This document shows, one piece after another, positions 50,437 to 61,413 of a stretch of DNA of 64,000 bases. The first letter of the stretch is position 1. Each line of letters starts with the position of its first letter. Below the pieces are notes generated by a model. It did no database searches and was not told the DNA's origin. It was given only the letters and a program-made list of their open reading frames with translations. The position numbers and the translations under genes are program-made. The DNA comes from Roseibium marinum (lineage in GTDB: Bacteria; Pseudomonadota; Alphaproteobacteria; Rhizobiales; Stappiaceae): contig NZ_PPCN01000016.1 of NCBI RefSeq assembly GCF_002906165.1, forward strand, positions 31,784 to 95,783, read 5' to 3'.

Positions 50437-52881
50437 GTGACAGCAGACGCTGATCTAACCCAGCATGGTTTGAACATTTTCACGCGGATCAAAAGCGCCG
50501 TTCGTTCGGTTCTGGTTTCGGCCCTGATCCTCATGGCGCCGGCTGCCGGAACCGCCATAGGCCAGGAGAGCCAGGCCGGTGCCGCTCCCGAACCGCGAAC
50601 GGCGGCACAATCGCTCTTCGACCGTGCGGTGACGGCTATCGAGGAACAGACCGTCACGGTGCAGACCCTGGTGCTGCTTCGCGAGCAACTGGTCAACGTG
50701 CGCGAAAAAAATTCCGCCATCATCCAGGGTGGAGATCTGGCGGCGGATCTGCTCTCCGCCCAGCTTGACAGCCTGGGCCCGCCGCCCGCGGACGGCGTGG
50801 AGGAGGCGGAGGATGTCGCGAGGCGCCGCGCTGAACTTCAGAACGCGCTGGCGGAGGCAAATGCGCCCATCCGGCAGGCAAGAGAGACCTTGCGGCATGT
50901 CGAAGTTCTCATTCGCGAATTGGACAAGCAGCTGCGATTGCGGAATTTACAGGAAATTCTGGAGCGGTATCCGTCACCGCTGGCAATCTCCACCTGGCAA
51001 AACGGTTTCGAGGAAATTTCAACGTTCCGGCTGCGCCTTTGGCGGGATATTCAAAGTGAACTGGCGCGGCCAAGCGTTTCCAAGCAGTTGAACCGGACGG
51101 GACCCATCGCGCTGGGTCTTGCCCTTTTCGGTATCGTGTTTCTGGTGTTCCTGCAATTTCCTCTTTCGCGGGTTCTGGTGCGCTATGCCGAACGCCGGCG
51201 TGGTGGCGTCAAGGGACTGATACTTGCGATCGCGAGCAATTTTACTTTCCTACTGCTGCCCGCGATCGGGGCGGCGGCACTGGTTGCGATCCTTCCGATC
51301 CTGGATATCCGCCCGAATGCGGTCAGGACGGTCGTGACTTCCCTGCCTATTCTGGCGTTTGTGATGATCATCGCCCATTGGCTGGGGCATACGCTGTTCG
51401 CCCCCGAACAGCAGCACTGGCGGCTGCTGGATCTGTCGGACCGCGAGGCACTGCGCGGGTTGCGTCTGTGTCAGGGGCTGGGCGTTTTTCTGGTGCTCGA
51501 GATCCTGCTGGAAGCGCTGGAGATCGATCACGCTTTCGGGGCGGCCGCCATTTCCGTGTTGTCGGCGCCGCTGATCTTCCTGGCAGCGGGCCTGCTCTGG
51601 CTTCTGGCCGGGACGCTCAGAAAAAACGAAGCCGCGACAAAACAGTCCGAGACGCCTGAGGACGAGGGAGCCGATGACGCGGCGGTACAGCCGAAGGATT
51701 CGGGATTTCTGCTGTTTTTATCCCTGCTGATGCGGGTGTCCGCCGTTCTGGCGGTTGCTGTCGTCCTTGCCGGATATGTCAAGCTTGCCCGGGTGGCGAG
51801 CATTCCGATGATCGTTACCGTGGCTCAATTGGGTTTCGGCTATCTGCTTTATCATCTGGCGCGGCAGATCTTTAACGCCGTGACTGACACGGAAGACACC
51901 GAGCGGGTCCCGATTTTCCTGTCGATCGGTCTGGTCTGCTTCCTGACACTTGTCTTTGCGCCGCTGATCGCTCTGACCTGGGGAGCGCGGCCGACGGATA
52001 TCGTCGAAGTCTCGCGGGTCCTCTACAATGGCGTCCAATTCGGCGATATCCGGCTGTCTCTGGACTCCCTCATCATACTCGTCGCGGTGTTCGCACTGGG
52101 AGTCCTCGTCACGAGGTGGCTCCAGAACGTGCTGAAAACATCGGTTCTGCCGCAAACCCGGATGGATGCCGGCGCCAGGAACGCGGTATTGACGGGCGTC
52201 GGCTATGCCGGATTGACGCTGGCTATACTCGTCAGCGTTTCGACGGCGGGGTTGAACCTTTCCAGTCTTGCTGTCGTGGCCGGCGCGCTTTCCGTGGGCA
52301 TCGGCTTCGGCCTGCAGACCATCGTGTCCAATTTCGTCTCCGGGATCATCCTTCTCATCGAGCGGCCGATCAAGGAAGGAGACTGGATCGAGGTGTCCGG
52401 GCAATCGGGATATGTGCGCAAGATCTCCGTCAGATCGACCCGGATCGAGACCTTCGACCGGCATGACGTCATCATCCCGAATTCGGACCTGATCGCCGGC
52501 ACGGTCAAGAATATGACGCTGTCGAGCAAGACCGGACGGCTCATCCTGCCGGTTGGGGTGGCCTATGGCAGCGACCTGGAAAGGGTGAAATCGATTCTGC
52601 TGGATGCGGCCAGGGGCCATTCCACCATCGCGCGCTATCCAATGCCGTCCGTGCTGTTTGCCGGGCTTGGCGACAGTTCCCTCGATTTCGAGCTCAGATG
52701 CTATCTGAAAGACGTCGGAAACATTCTCACGACCCGGTCGGATCTCTATTTCACCGTCTACAACGAGCTCGGCAAGGCGGGCGTCGAGATTCCGTTTCCG
52801 CAGCGCGACCTTCACATCAAGGACATCGATCGGCTGGCCGCCGCCATCGAACGGCGCACTGGTGCGGGAGATCCGGCCTAA
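50437..52881 (+). CDS. MscS-family mechanosensitive channel with periplasmic domain
   Basis: 814 residues from the GTG at 50437, preferred because a purine-rich GAGA sits 6 bases upstream. A TTG at 50419 in the same frame has none. Signal peptide to about 43, then a helical periplasmic domain (about 50-200, DUF3772-like). Some eleven membrane helices end in the MscS pore helix 'LAVVAGALSVGIGFGLQTIV' then 'SNFVSGIILLIERPIKEGDW'. The beta domain includes 'VRKISVRSTRIETFDRHDVI' and 'IPNSDL'. Releases solutes on hypo-osmotic shock. Confidence 0.9.
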   Translation: MTADADLTQHGLNIFTRIKSAVRSVLVSALILMAPAAGTAIGQESQAGAAPEPRTAAQSLFDRAVTAIEEQTVTVQTLVLLREQLVNVREKNSAIIQGGDLAADLLSAQLDSLGPPPADGVEEAEDVARRRAELQNALAEANAPIRQARETLRHVEVLIRELDKQLRLRNLQEILERYPSPLAISTWQNGFEEISTFRLRLWRDIQSELARPSVSKQLNRTGPIALGLALFGIVFLVFLQFPLSRVLVRYAERRRGGVKGLILAIASNFTFLLLPAIGAAALVAILPILDIRPNAVRTVVTSLPILAFVMIIAHWLGHTLFAPEQQHWRLLDLSDREALRGLRLCQGLGVFLVLEILLEALEIDHAFGAAAISVLSAPLIFLAAGLLWLLAGTLRKNEAATKQSETPEDEGADDAAVQPKDSGFLLFLSLLMRVSAVLAVAVVLAGYVKLARVASIPMIVTVAQLGFGYLLYHLARQIFNAVTDTEDTERVPIFLSIGLVCFLTLVFAPLIALTWGARPTDIVEVSRVLYNGVQFGDIRLSLDSLIILVAVFALGVLVTRWLQNVLKTSVLPQTRMDAGARNAVLTGVGYAGLTLAILVSVSTAGLNLSSLAVVAGALSVGIGFGLQTIVSNFVSGIILLIERPIKEGDWIEVSGQSGYVRKISVRSTRIETFDRHDVIIPNSDLIAGTVKNMTLSSKTGRLILPVGVAYGSDLERVKSILLDAARGHSTIARYPMPSVLFAGLGDSSLDFELRCYLKDVGNILTTRSDLYFTVYNELGKAGVEIPFPQRDLHIKDIDRLAAAIERRTGAGDPA

Positions 52882-52906
52882 CCGGTACCCGTAACAGCGC
52901 CCTGGC

Positions 52907-53836
52907 TCAAGCCAGCTCCACCGCGATCCGGGCGGCGAGCCGGGCATTGTTGCGCACAAGCGCGATGTTGGTCTCAAGGCTGCGGCCGCCGGTCAGGTCA
53001 AAAAGGGCACCCAGAACGAAGGGCGTCACCTCCTTGCCCCTGATGTTTTCCGCTTTCGCCTTGCGGATCGCCGTGTCGATATAACCGGCCATCTCGTCCT
53101 GCGGGATTTCATCGGCCTCCGGCACCGGATTGGCGATCAGTACGCCGCCGTGATCGGCAAACAGGGCGCGGGTCCTGAGGAGAGCCGCAATCTCCGCCGC
53201 CGAATTCAGCGAGTAGGGGGCCGGAAGACCGCTCGCGCGCGACCAGAAGGCTGGCAGCTCCTTTGTCCCGAAGGCGATGACCGGAACTCCTTTGGTTTCG
53301 AGCACCTCGAGGGTCTTTGGAATATCCAGAAGAGCCTTGGCGCCGGCGGAGACGACACAGACCGGCGTGCGGGCAAGTTCGTCGAGATCCGCGGAAATGT
53401 CGAAGCTGATCTCCGCGCCCTTGTGCACTCCGCCGATGCCGCCGGTGGCGAAAACCTTCAGTCCGGCCGCATGGGCGGCCATCATGGTGGCCGCGACCGT
53501 GGTGGCGCCGTAAAGGCCCGAGGCAAGAGCGAAGGTCAGGTCCGCGCGCGAGCATTTCATCACGTCTTCGGCCCGGGCCAGGCGGTCGAGATCGGCATCG
53601 CCCAGGCCTACCCTGATCCTGCCGTCCATTACGGCGATCGTTGCCGGAACAGCGCCCTCTGCGCGGATATCGGCTTCCACCCGGCGGGCGGTTTCGACGT
53701 TTTGCGGAAACGGCATGCCGTGGGTGATGATGGTGGATTCCAGCGCGACGACCGGTTTGTCCGCCGCCAGGGCGGCCCCCACCTCGTCATTACAGACGAT
53801 CAGATCCTTGAGGGTGGCGGTTTCGGGATTTGTCAC
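52907..53836 (-). CDS. psuG: pseudouridine-5'-phosphate glycosidase
   Basis: 309 residues from the GTG at 53836 (E. coli PsuG is about 312). Conserved blocks: 'VVALESTIITHGMPFPQNVE', with the catalytic-site Glu and 'THGMP'; 'TTVAATMMAAHAAGLKVFAT' then 'GGIGGVHKG'; 'PVIAFGTKELPAFWSRASGL'; 'ITPNVLG'-like 'VTPFVLGALFDLTGGRSLET'. It splits pseudouridine 5'-phosphate to uracil and ribose 5-phosphate. AAAGG precedes the GTG at about 9 bases. A longer frame reaching the psuK stop is rejected. psuK lies 101 bases upstream in the same direction. Confidence 0.94.
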   Translation of the reverse strand: MTNPETATLKDLIVCNDEVGAALAADKPVVALESTIITHGMPFPQNVETARRVEADIRAEGAVPATIAVMDGRIRVGLGDADLDRLARAEDVMKCSRADLTFALASGLYGATTVAATMMAAHAAGLKVFATGGIGGVHKGAEISFDISADLDELARTPVCVVSAGAKALLDIPKTLEVLETKGVPVIAFGTKELPAFWSRASGLPAPYSLNSAAEIAALLRTRALFADHGGVLIANPVPEADEIPQDEMAGYIDTAIRKAKAENIRGKEVTPFVLGALFDLTGGRSLETNIALVRNNARLAARIAVELA

Positions 53837-53937
53837 GGGAACGGGCCTTTCTGCCGGGACATGGCGGCGTTTCGGGAGATTGCCGGTCTTATAGGCGCCC
53901 CGAGGTGCGGCGCCAAGCGGTGGATTTGTCCATCTGG

Positions 53938-54861
53938 TCAAGTCGCGTTCAGCGCGTCCCAGGAGAGATCTGCCGCAAGTGCTCCTGTCGTGCGCAATGT
54001 CAGGGCAGCGGCGGAAAGGCCGAAGGGGACGGCCTCGGTCAAGGCATATCCTCTTGCCAGCGCCGCAAGGGTTCCCGCGGCGAGGGCGTCTCCGGCGCCG
54101 GTCACATCGACGATTTCGACCGGGGGCGGGGTGAACCGGGTCAGCAATCCGTCCTCCCGGACCAGTACCTCGGCCCGCCCGCCGGTCAGAACGAAACCGC
54201 GCAGTCCGGTTTCCGCGAGTGCTTGCGCGAGATCTTCTTGCGAGGCGTTCCGGGAGAAACCGGTGAGGGCGGCGGCTTCGCCGCTATTCAGAAGAAGGCA
54301 ATCGAGGGCTCCAAGAACGGATTTCAACCGGGGTGCCTTGGCCTCGGAGACCGCATTGGCGACGATCCGCCGCCCGGCCAGCGTGGCTGTGACCCTCGCC
54401 AGCATCGGTTCAGGCAGGTTGGCGTCGAGAAACCAGAGCGTTTCCCGAGGCGCGCGGACGGTCAGGTCCTCAAGGATCGGGTCGAAAAGCTCCGCGGGGG
54501 CTTCGGACAATATCCGGTCGTCGACACAGGCGGCGGCAAGCGACCCGTCGGGATCGTGCAGCGCCAGATACTGACCGGTCGTCATCCCGTGCCGCGTCGC
54601 ATGGACAAGGCCGAGGCCTTCGCCGGTCAGCCTGTCGACGAGCATCCGCGCGGCGCTGTCGTCTCCCAGGGCGCCGACGAGGCTCGTCTCGATGCCGAGC
54701 CGGCAAAGGGCGCGGGCAACGTTGGCGGCCACGCCGCCGGGCCTTGAGCTGAATGCCGCCGGCGTGGAGGTTTCACGGCGGACGGTTTCACCGGCATGGG
54801 CAATCGTGTCGAGATGGATTGCGCCTATCGAGATCACGGGTCGGGCGGAATTGGGAAACAT
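53938..54861 (-). CDS. psuK: PfkB-family sugar kinase, likely pseudouridine kinase
   Basis: 307 residues from 54861; an ATG at 54873 is equally possible. PfkB signatures: N-terminal 'VISIGAIHLDTIA' and 'SRPGGVAANVARALCRLG'; C-terminal 'DVTGAGDALAAGTLAALARG' with catalytic Asp in GAGD. It phosphorylates pseudouridine at the 5' position, feeding PsuG, which is encoded next. Substrate is inferred from the psuG neighbour. The 369-base interval 54862-55230 up to recA contains only the SOS-like box. Confidence 0.88.
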   Translation of the reverse strand: MFPNSARPVISIGAIHLDTIAHAGETVRRETSTPAAFSSRPGGVAANVARALCRLGIETSLVGALGDDSAARMLVDRLTGEGLGLVHATRHGMTTGQYLALHDPDGSLAAACVDDRILSEAPAELFDPILEDLTVRAPRETLWFLDANLPEPMLARVTATLAGRRIVANAVSEAKAPRLKSVLGALDCLLLNSGEAAALTGFSRNASQEDLAQALAETGLRGFVLTGGRAEVLVREDGLLTRFTPPPVEIVDVTGAGDALAAGTLAALARGYALTEAVPFGLSAAALTLRTTGALAADLSWDALNAT

Positions 54862-55164
54862 CGTCAGACACATCCTCGCCGAGGCCTCCCGTGTTCCGAT
54901 TTCAGACGAGGGACGCCCGGGCATTTCAAGATCGGCGGCCGGGTTTGCGGCCGGAGCGGTTTCCGGAGCGGGCTAGCAGATCAAGGCGGAGGCGGCAACC
55001 GCTTCTGCTATCGGGCAGTGATTCTCTGTCGGAAGACAAACCAAGGGCATGTTCCCGTTCTCTTCTTACGTTACGTAAGTTTTTAGTTTAACGACAGGAA
55101 CATATTGGAAACAAATGGTCATTTCCATTTTGATACCAATCGGTTTCACCATGTTGCCAAATGA

Positions 55165-55179
55165 GAACAAAAAGTGTAC
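55165..55179 (+). promoter_or_regulatory. SOS (LexA) box-like sequence upstream of recA
   Basis: GAAC-N7-GTAC, one mismatch from the alphaproteobacterial LexA site GAAC-N7-GAAC, 51 bases upstream of the recA ATG. Position is right for LexA repression. Confidence 0.55.
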
Positions 55180-55230
55180 AAAGGCTTTCATTGAAACGCC
55201 GCGTCCATCGTGGAATAAGGAGCGTGAGCC

Positions 55231-56313
<1,083 letters not shown>

Positions 56314-56433
56314 AGGATTTTCCCGCATTCATGCGATCGCTCCTGAATGCAGTCCGACTGGGGCATTTCGCGTAGGTGAAGTGAGTGTTCCACAAGATGC
56401 ATTCCAATCCGGTCCGCTATGCCAAGCTCTTCA

Positions 56434-56474
56434 AGGGCCCTCTTCCGTTTTGCCGGGAGAGGGCCTTTGGTTTT
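56434..56474 (+). terminator. rho-independent terminator of recA
   Basis: A 10-bp stem AGGGCCCTCT / AGAGGGCCTT with one G.T pair, followed by TTGGTTTTC, 120 bases past recA. The 357-base recA-alaS gap shows nothing else. Confidence 0.8.
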
Positions 56475-56670
56475 CAGGGCAATCGCCGGATCGAAGCCGA
56501 TGCGCCCGCTTTGCCGCGGGTTTGCGTGACCGTGTCCGCGCGCAACCGCTGGACAGGGTTGGAGGTCAAAGTTAAAAGGCTGTTCCGGCGCGGACCCAGA
56601 TCAGGATTTCGCGCCACGGAAGACCGTTAACAGGGCCGCGGAACGGGGCCCGGACCGATGCGAGACCCGA

Positions 56671-59328
56671 ATGACCGGCGTAAATGAAATCCGATCGACC
56701 TTTCTGGACTATTTCAAGAAGAACGATCACGAAGTGGTCGAGTCCGGACCGCTGGTCCCGCGCAACGATCCGACCCTGATGTTCGCGAATGCGGGCATGA
56801 ACCAGTTCAAGAATGTTTTCACCGGGCTGGAGAAGCGTCCCTACTCGCGGGCGACCACCGCGCAGAAAGTGGTTCGCGCCGGCGGCAAGCACAATGATCT
56901 CGACAATGTCGGGTATACCGCCCGCCATCACACGTTTTTTGAAATGCTCGGCAACTTTTCTTTCGGCGACTATTTCAAGGACAGGGCGATCGAACTCGCC
57001 TGGAACCTGATCACCAAGGAATTCGGCCTGCCCGCCGACAGATTGCTGGTCACCGTCTATTCGGAAGACACCGAGGCCGCCGGCTACTGGAAGAAGATCG
57101 CCGGTCTCAGCGAAGACCGGATCATCCGTATTCCGACGTCGGACAATTTCTGGACGATGGGTGACACCGGTCCCTGTGGCCCGTGTTCCGAGATCTTCTA
57201 TGACCACGGCGAGCATATCTGGGGTGGTCCTCCGGGCTCGGCGGACGAAGACGGCGACCGGTTCATCGAGATCTGGAACCTGGTCTTCATGCAATATGAG
57301 CAGACGCCCGAAGCGCGTTTCGACCTGCCTCGGCCGTCGATCGACACGGGCATGGGGCTGGAGCGGCTGGCGACCGTGTTGCAGGGGGTCCACAACAACT
57401 ACGATATCGATCTCTTCAGGGCGCTGATTTCCGCGTCCGAACACGAAACCGGTGTGGATGCCAGCGGCGCCGCGCTGTCCAGCCACCGGGTGATCGCCGA
57501 TCACCTGCGCTCCACCAGTTTCCTGATCGCCGACGGCGTACTGCCGTCCAATGAGGGACGGGGCTACGTGCTGCGCCGGATCATGCGCCGCGGTATGCGT
57601 CATGCTCATCTGCTGGGTGCGGCCGAACCGCTGATGCACAGGCTGGTGCCGACGCTGGTGCGGGAAATGGGCCGGGCCTATCCGGAACTTATCCGCGCCG
57701 AGGCGCTGATCGCCGAGACCCTCAAGCTGGAGGAAACCCGTTTCCGCAAGACGCTGGAGCGCGGCCTCGGGCTGCTCGACAGCGCAACGGGGGATCTTTC
57801 CGCCGGCGGCCGGCTCGACGGGGAAACCGCCTTCAAGCTCTATGACACGTTCGGTTTTCCGCTCGATCTGACACAGGATGCCCTGCGCGCCCGCGACATC
57901 AGCGTCGACACGGACGGTTTCAATGCCGCGATGGAGCGGCAGAAGGCCGAGGCCCGGGCAGCCTGGTCCGGATCGGGCAGTGCGGCGACGGAGGCCGTCT
58001 GGTTCGCGCTGAAGGAAAAGCACGGGGCGACGGACTTCCTCGGCTATGAGACCGAAATCGCCGAGGGCGTCGTCGCGGCGCTCGCCGCCGACGACAGGGA
58101 GATCGAGAAACTGTCCGCAGGCGAAAGCGGTTATGTCGTTCTCAACCAGACGCCTTTCTATGCCGAAAGCGGCGGACAGGTGGGCGATACAGGCGCCATG
58201 CTCGGCGCCGGAGTGAAGATCAGCGTCACCAACACCCAGAAGAAAGCCGACGGCCTGTTCGTGCACTCCGTCACGGTCGAGGAGGGGGAACTGGTTGCGG
58301 GGACGGCACTGGAGCTGAAGGTGGATCACGCAAGGCGCGGCGCCGTCCGGTCCAATCATTCGGCGACCCACCTGGTCCATGAGGCCCTGCGCGAGGTGCT
58401 CGGCACTCATGTGGCGCAAAAAGGCTCTCTTGTCTCACCGGAGCGGCTGCGCTTCGACTTTTCTCATCCAAAGCCGATGAGCGACGAGGAACTGTCCACG
58501 GTCGAGACCTTCGCCAACGAGATCGTCCTGCAGAATGCGCCGGTGGATACCCGTCTGATGGCGGTGGACGATGCCATCGAAGCCGGCGCCATGGCCCTGT
58601 TCGGCGAAAAATACGGCGATGAGGTCCGCGTTGTCTCCATGGGCACAGCCCTTCACGGCGACAAGGCAGGCAAACCCTATTCGCTGGAACTGTGCGGCGG
58701 CATCCATGTGAAGCGCACCGGCGACATCGGTCTCGTGACCCTGGTTTCGGAAAGTGCGGTCGCGGCCGGGGTGCGCCGGATCGAGGCGCTCACCGGTACC
58801 GAGGCCCGCACGTATCTCGATGCCCAGGACAAGCGGGTGCGCGAAATCGCCGGCATCCTGAAGAGCAGCGCGGATGAAGTGCCAGCCCGCGTCGCCCAGC
58901 TTGTGGAAGAACGCAGGCGGCTGGAAAAGGAACTGGCGGACGCCAGGAAGAAGCTCGCCATGGGCGGCGGTGGCGGCGAGGGCGCGCCGGTGAAGGACGC
59001 CGGCCGGTTCAAGCTGATGGCCCGTGCCGTGGAAGGCATCAATCCGAAAGACCTGAAGGGCATGGCCGATGAAGCCAAGACCGGGCTCGGCTCCGGCGTG
59101 GTCGTGCTGATCAGCGTGGCGGATGACGGCAAGGCGGCAATCGTGACAGCGGTCACCAAGGACCTGACGGAAGAGGTCAGTGCCGTCGATCTGGTGCAGA
59201 TCGGGTCGGAGGCGCTTGGCGGGCGCGGCGGCGGCGGCCGGCCCGACATGGCCCAGGCGGGCGGTCCCGACGGCTCGAAGGCCGATGCCGCGGTTTCCGC
59301 TATCGAAGCGCATCTGGCCGGGTTGTAA
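56671..59328 (+). CDS. alaS: alanyl-tRNA synthetase
   Basis: 885 residues. Class II catalytic start 'GPLVPRNDPTLMFANAGMNQ', 'VRAGGKHNDLDNVGYTARHH' and 'TFFEMLGNFSFGDYF'. Editing domain with zinc-binding HxxxH ('NHSATHLVHEALREVLG') and 'LCGGIHVKRTGDIG'. A coiled coil near 755-790 leads to the C-Ala domain ending in 'GGRGGGGRPDMAQAGG'. Normal full length. Charges tRNA-Ala and clears mischarged Ser/Gly. The ATG at 56671 lies 357 bases after recA, the recA-alaS order common in Alphaproteobacteria. Confidence 0.99.
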   Translation: MTGVNEIRSTFLDYFKKNDHEVVESGPLVPRNDPTLMFANAGMNQFKNVFTGLEKRPYSRATTAQKVVRAGGKHNDLDNVGYTARHHTFFEMLGNFSFGDYFKDRAIELAWNLITKEFGLPADRLLVTVYSEDTEAAGYWKKIAGLSEDRIIRIPTSDNFWTMGDTGPCGPCSEIFYDHGEHIWGGPPGSADEDGDRFIEIWNLVFMQYEQTPEARFDLPRPSIDTGMGLERLATVLQGVHNNYDIDLFRALISASEHETGVDASGAALSSHRVIADHLRSTSFLIADGVLPSNEGRGYVLRRIMRRGMRHAHLLGAAEPLMHRLVPTLVREMGRAYPELIRAEALIAETLKLEETRFRKTLERGLGLLDSATGDLSAGGRLDGETAFKLYDTFGFPLDLTQDALRARDISVDTDGFNAAMERQKAEARAAWSGSGSAATEAVWFALKEKHGATDFLGYETEIAEGVVAALAADDREIEKLSAGESGYVVLNQTPFYAESGGQVGDTGAMLGAGVKISVTNTQKKADGLFVHSVTVEEGELVAGTALELKVDHARRGAVRSNHSATHLVHEALREVLGTHVAQKGSLVSPERLRFDFSHPKPMSDEELSTVETFANEIVLQNAPVDTRLMAVDDAIEAGAMALFGEKYGDEVRVVSMGTALHGDKAGKPYSLELCGGIHVKRTGDIGLVTLVSESAVAAGVRRIEALTGTEARTYLDAQDKRVREIAGILKSSADEVPARVAQLVEERRRLEKELADARKKLAMGGGGGEGAPVKDAGRFKLMARAVEGINPKDLKGMADEAKTGLGSGVVVLISVADDGKAAIVTAVTKDLTEEVSAVDLVQIGSEALGGRGGGGRPDMAQAGGPDGSKADAAVSAIEAHLAGL

Positions 59329-59584
59329 CGCCGGTAAGGCGGGCCTTTTCCACCGGACCGGTGTTCGGTTTTGCTGCCGGGTAAATACAGGCTTCGTGAT
59401 GGCGGATCACTGAATCGCGGGCTCAGGCATGTTCAAGCCGGGCGGCTTTTCCTCCTTGATGCAATCCCGCGCGAAAACGGGTTGATCTCATTCGAAGAAT
59501 TCCGTGCGCTGCCCGGTTCGGGATTTTGTGCTTTCCCATTCTTCGGCTATTCATGCAGCCACTCATGAAGGGCGGAGACGCGCA

Positions 59585-60895
59585 GTGCAGGGTCAGAACG
59601 TCAAGAGGGCGCTTTTTGAAGTGCTGGAGGATACGGGCAGGCGGAAGGTCGCGGCGCGCACTCTGCGCCAGTTTCTTGTCTTTCTGATCATCGGAAATAT
59701 TGCGCTGGCTGTCCTGGAGACGGTTCCGGAGGTCCGCCAGGCTCTCAATACGCATCTGAGTTTCATTCAGCTCGGCTGCGGGGTCATATTTCTGGTTGAA
59801 TATATCCTGCGGCTCTATGTTGCCGACCTTCATCCGCCGCTGCGCCGCTATGGTCCCGTGTGGTCGCGTGTGCGGTACGCGATGCATCCTGACGCGATCG
59901 TCGATCTGATCGGCGCATTGCCGCTGCTCTTCGTACTGTTCCTGCCGAACCAGGCGGTGACCATCGTCGTCATCCTGCGGCTGCTGCGTTTTCTCAAACT
60001 CGCCCGCTATTCGCCCGCCCTGCGCTCGCTCATTTCGGCGGTGGCCGGGGAGAGGAAAGCGCTGCTCGGCTCGACCATGATCATCTTCGGTGTCGTCCTG
60101 CTGGCCGCCACGGTCATGTATCTGATCGAGCACAAACATCAGCCGGAAAATTTCCGCAGTATCCTGCACGGCATGTACTGGGCGATTACCACCGTCACCA
60201 CGGTCGGCTACGGCGACGTCGTTCCGGTCAGCAATCTGGGAAAAATGATCGCCAGCGTGGTCATGCTGATGGGCTATGGCCTCATCGCGCTGCCGGTCGG
60301 CATCATCGCTTCGGCCTTTGCCCGGGAAATTCACAGCCGGGATTTCGTGGTTACCTGGTCGATGGTCTCGCGCGTGCCGCTGTTCGAGGATCTGAAGGCG
60401 ACGGAAATCGCCGAGGTTGCCAAGCTCCTGCAGGCCCAGAGCGTGCGCAAGGGAGCCACGATTGCCGAGAAAGACGCGGTAGCCGACCGCATGTTCTTCA
60501 TTTTCGACGGCGAAGTGGAGATCAGGCTGCCGCATGAAACGGTTTATCTCGGGGTCGGAAGTTTCTTCGGCGAGCTGGCGCTGATCAACCAGACCCGGCG
60601 CACGGCGACCATCATCGCCTACAGGGACTGCCAGCTGCTGGTGCTGGAGGCGGATGCTCTGCGCCACCTCATGGACCGTGACGCAGGGCTCGCGAAAAAG
60701 ATCATGGATGAGGCGAAGGAACGGGCGCTGGCAGGCAAGAAGATCCTCGGCGAGCTTGCGGAAGAAGAATTGCAGCAGGCGGGCGTTTACGCATCGATGG
60801 ATGAGGCGCGTGAAGAGCCGGAGCTCTTCAGCGACGACGAGCAGGATGAGACATCCGGAGCCGGCAAGGATCCTTCCGGCAAAAAACCTTCTTAA
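59585..60895 (+). CDS. voltage-gated-type K+ channel with cyclic-nucleotide-binding domain
   Basis: 436 residues from the GTG at 59585 (GCGGAG 7 bases upstream). Six membrane helices, including a charged S4-like segment 'VVILRLLRFLKLARYSP', then pore helix and filter 'MYWAITTVTTVGYGDVVP' (TVGYGD, K+ selective). The C-terminal CNB domain has the phosphate-binding cassette 'FFGELALINQTRRTATI'. This resembles the Mesorhizobium MloK1 design. The tail is acidic. Its stop overlaps the convergent downstream gene by four bases. Confidence 0.92.
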   Translation: MQGQNVKRALFEVLEDTGRRKVAARTLRQFLVFLIIGNIALAVLETVPEVRQALNTHLSFIQLGCGVIFLVEYILRLYVADLHPPLRRYGPVWSRVRYAMHPDAIVDLIGALPLLFVLFLPNQAVTIVVILRLLRFLKLARYSPALRSLISAVAGERKALLGSTMIIFGVVLLAATVMYLIEHKHQPENFRSILHGMYWAITTVTTVGYGDVVPVSNLGKMIASVVMLMGYGLIALPVGIIASAFAREIHSRDFVVTWSMVSRVPLFEDLKATEIAEVAKLLQAQSVRKGATIAEKDAVADRMFFIFDGEVEIRLPHETVYLGVGSFFGELALINQTRRTATIIAYRDCQLLVLEADALRHLMDRDAGLAKKIMDEAKERALAGKKILGELAEEELQQAGVYASMDEAREEPELFSDDEQDETSGAGKDPSGKKPS

Positions 60896-61365
60896 TAGGG
60901 TGTGAGGCCCCGCGGCAATTGAGCGTAGAGCGGGTCGCCCTGCCAGAACACATCAGTCGGTCCAACGACAAAATCGATCAGGTTCCAACGGCCGTACTGA
61001 TGTCGCAGCAGCGCGAAGGTGAGGAGGCCGTCCATATATTCGGCATCGCTGGCGAAGGTGGTCCGCGAAAGATCGATGGCGCCGCCGCCCGGCCTCTGGG
61101 GACTGAGCTGGACGAACGCCCAGCCACCGCCGGAACGCATCCAGTCGACCACGAATTCGACCGGCGGGCCGACCCGGGCCTCCAGCATCGGGCGCACGGC
61201 ATTGAGCAGCTCGGTGCGCTCCGCAGTGCCGCGCGCCGGTTCATGAACGCTCTGGGCGCGAATGTCCGCACTGGTCGCAAGCAACAGGAGCGCACTTAAG
61301 AAAAATCCCGCAAGAAATTGCGAATAAAGAGAAAAGCGTCTTTCTTCAGAAAATGATTCAATCAT
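60892..61365 (-). CDS. exported protein of unknown function
   Basis: 157 residues from 61365. A signal peptide ('FLAGFFLSALLLLATSADIR', cleavage near 38) precedes a small domain: 'ARVGPPVEFVVDWMRSGGGW', 'AFVQLSPQRPGGGAIDLSRT', 'DGLLTFALLRHQYGRWNLID'. The 'WAFV...LL....W....' layout recalls small periplasmic domains of unknown function. Likely periplasmic. Divergent from the racemase gene with 48 bases between, so a shared promoter region is likely. Longer upstream reading is rejected. Confidence 0.7.
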   Translation of the reverse strand: MIESFSEERRFSLYSQFLAGFFLSALLLLATSADIRAQSVHEPARGTAERTELLNAVRPMLEARVGPPVEFVVDWMRSGGGWAFVQLSPQRPGGGAIDLSRTTFASDAEYMDGLLTFALLRHQYGRWNLIDFVVGPTDVFWQGDPLYAQLPRGLTPY

Positions 61366-61413
61366 TGTCGGCTCGCTGATATTTATGTTCGACCATGGCC
61401 AGGAAAACGTAGC

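Noticed and set aside
53837..53941. Upstream TTG start for psuG touching the psuK stop
   Set aside because: The extra residues are not family-like. The GTG at 53836 has a ribosome site and gives the family's normal length.
56572..58419. A 615-codon frame antisense to alaS, and one of 509 codons antisense to flgG/flgF (21349-22878)
   Set aside because: Both lie opposite conserved housekeeping or flagellar genes and show no family features.
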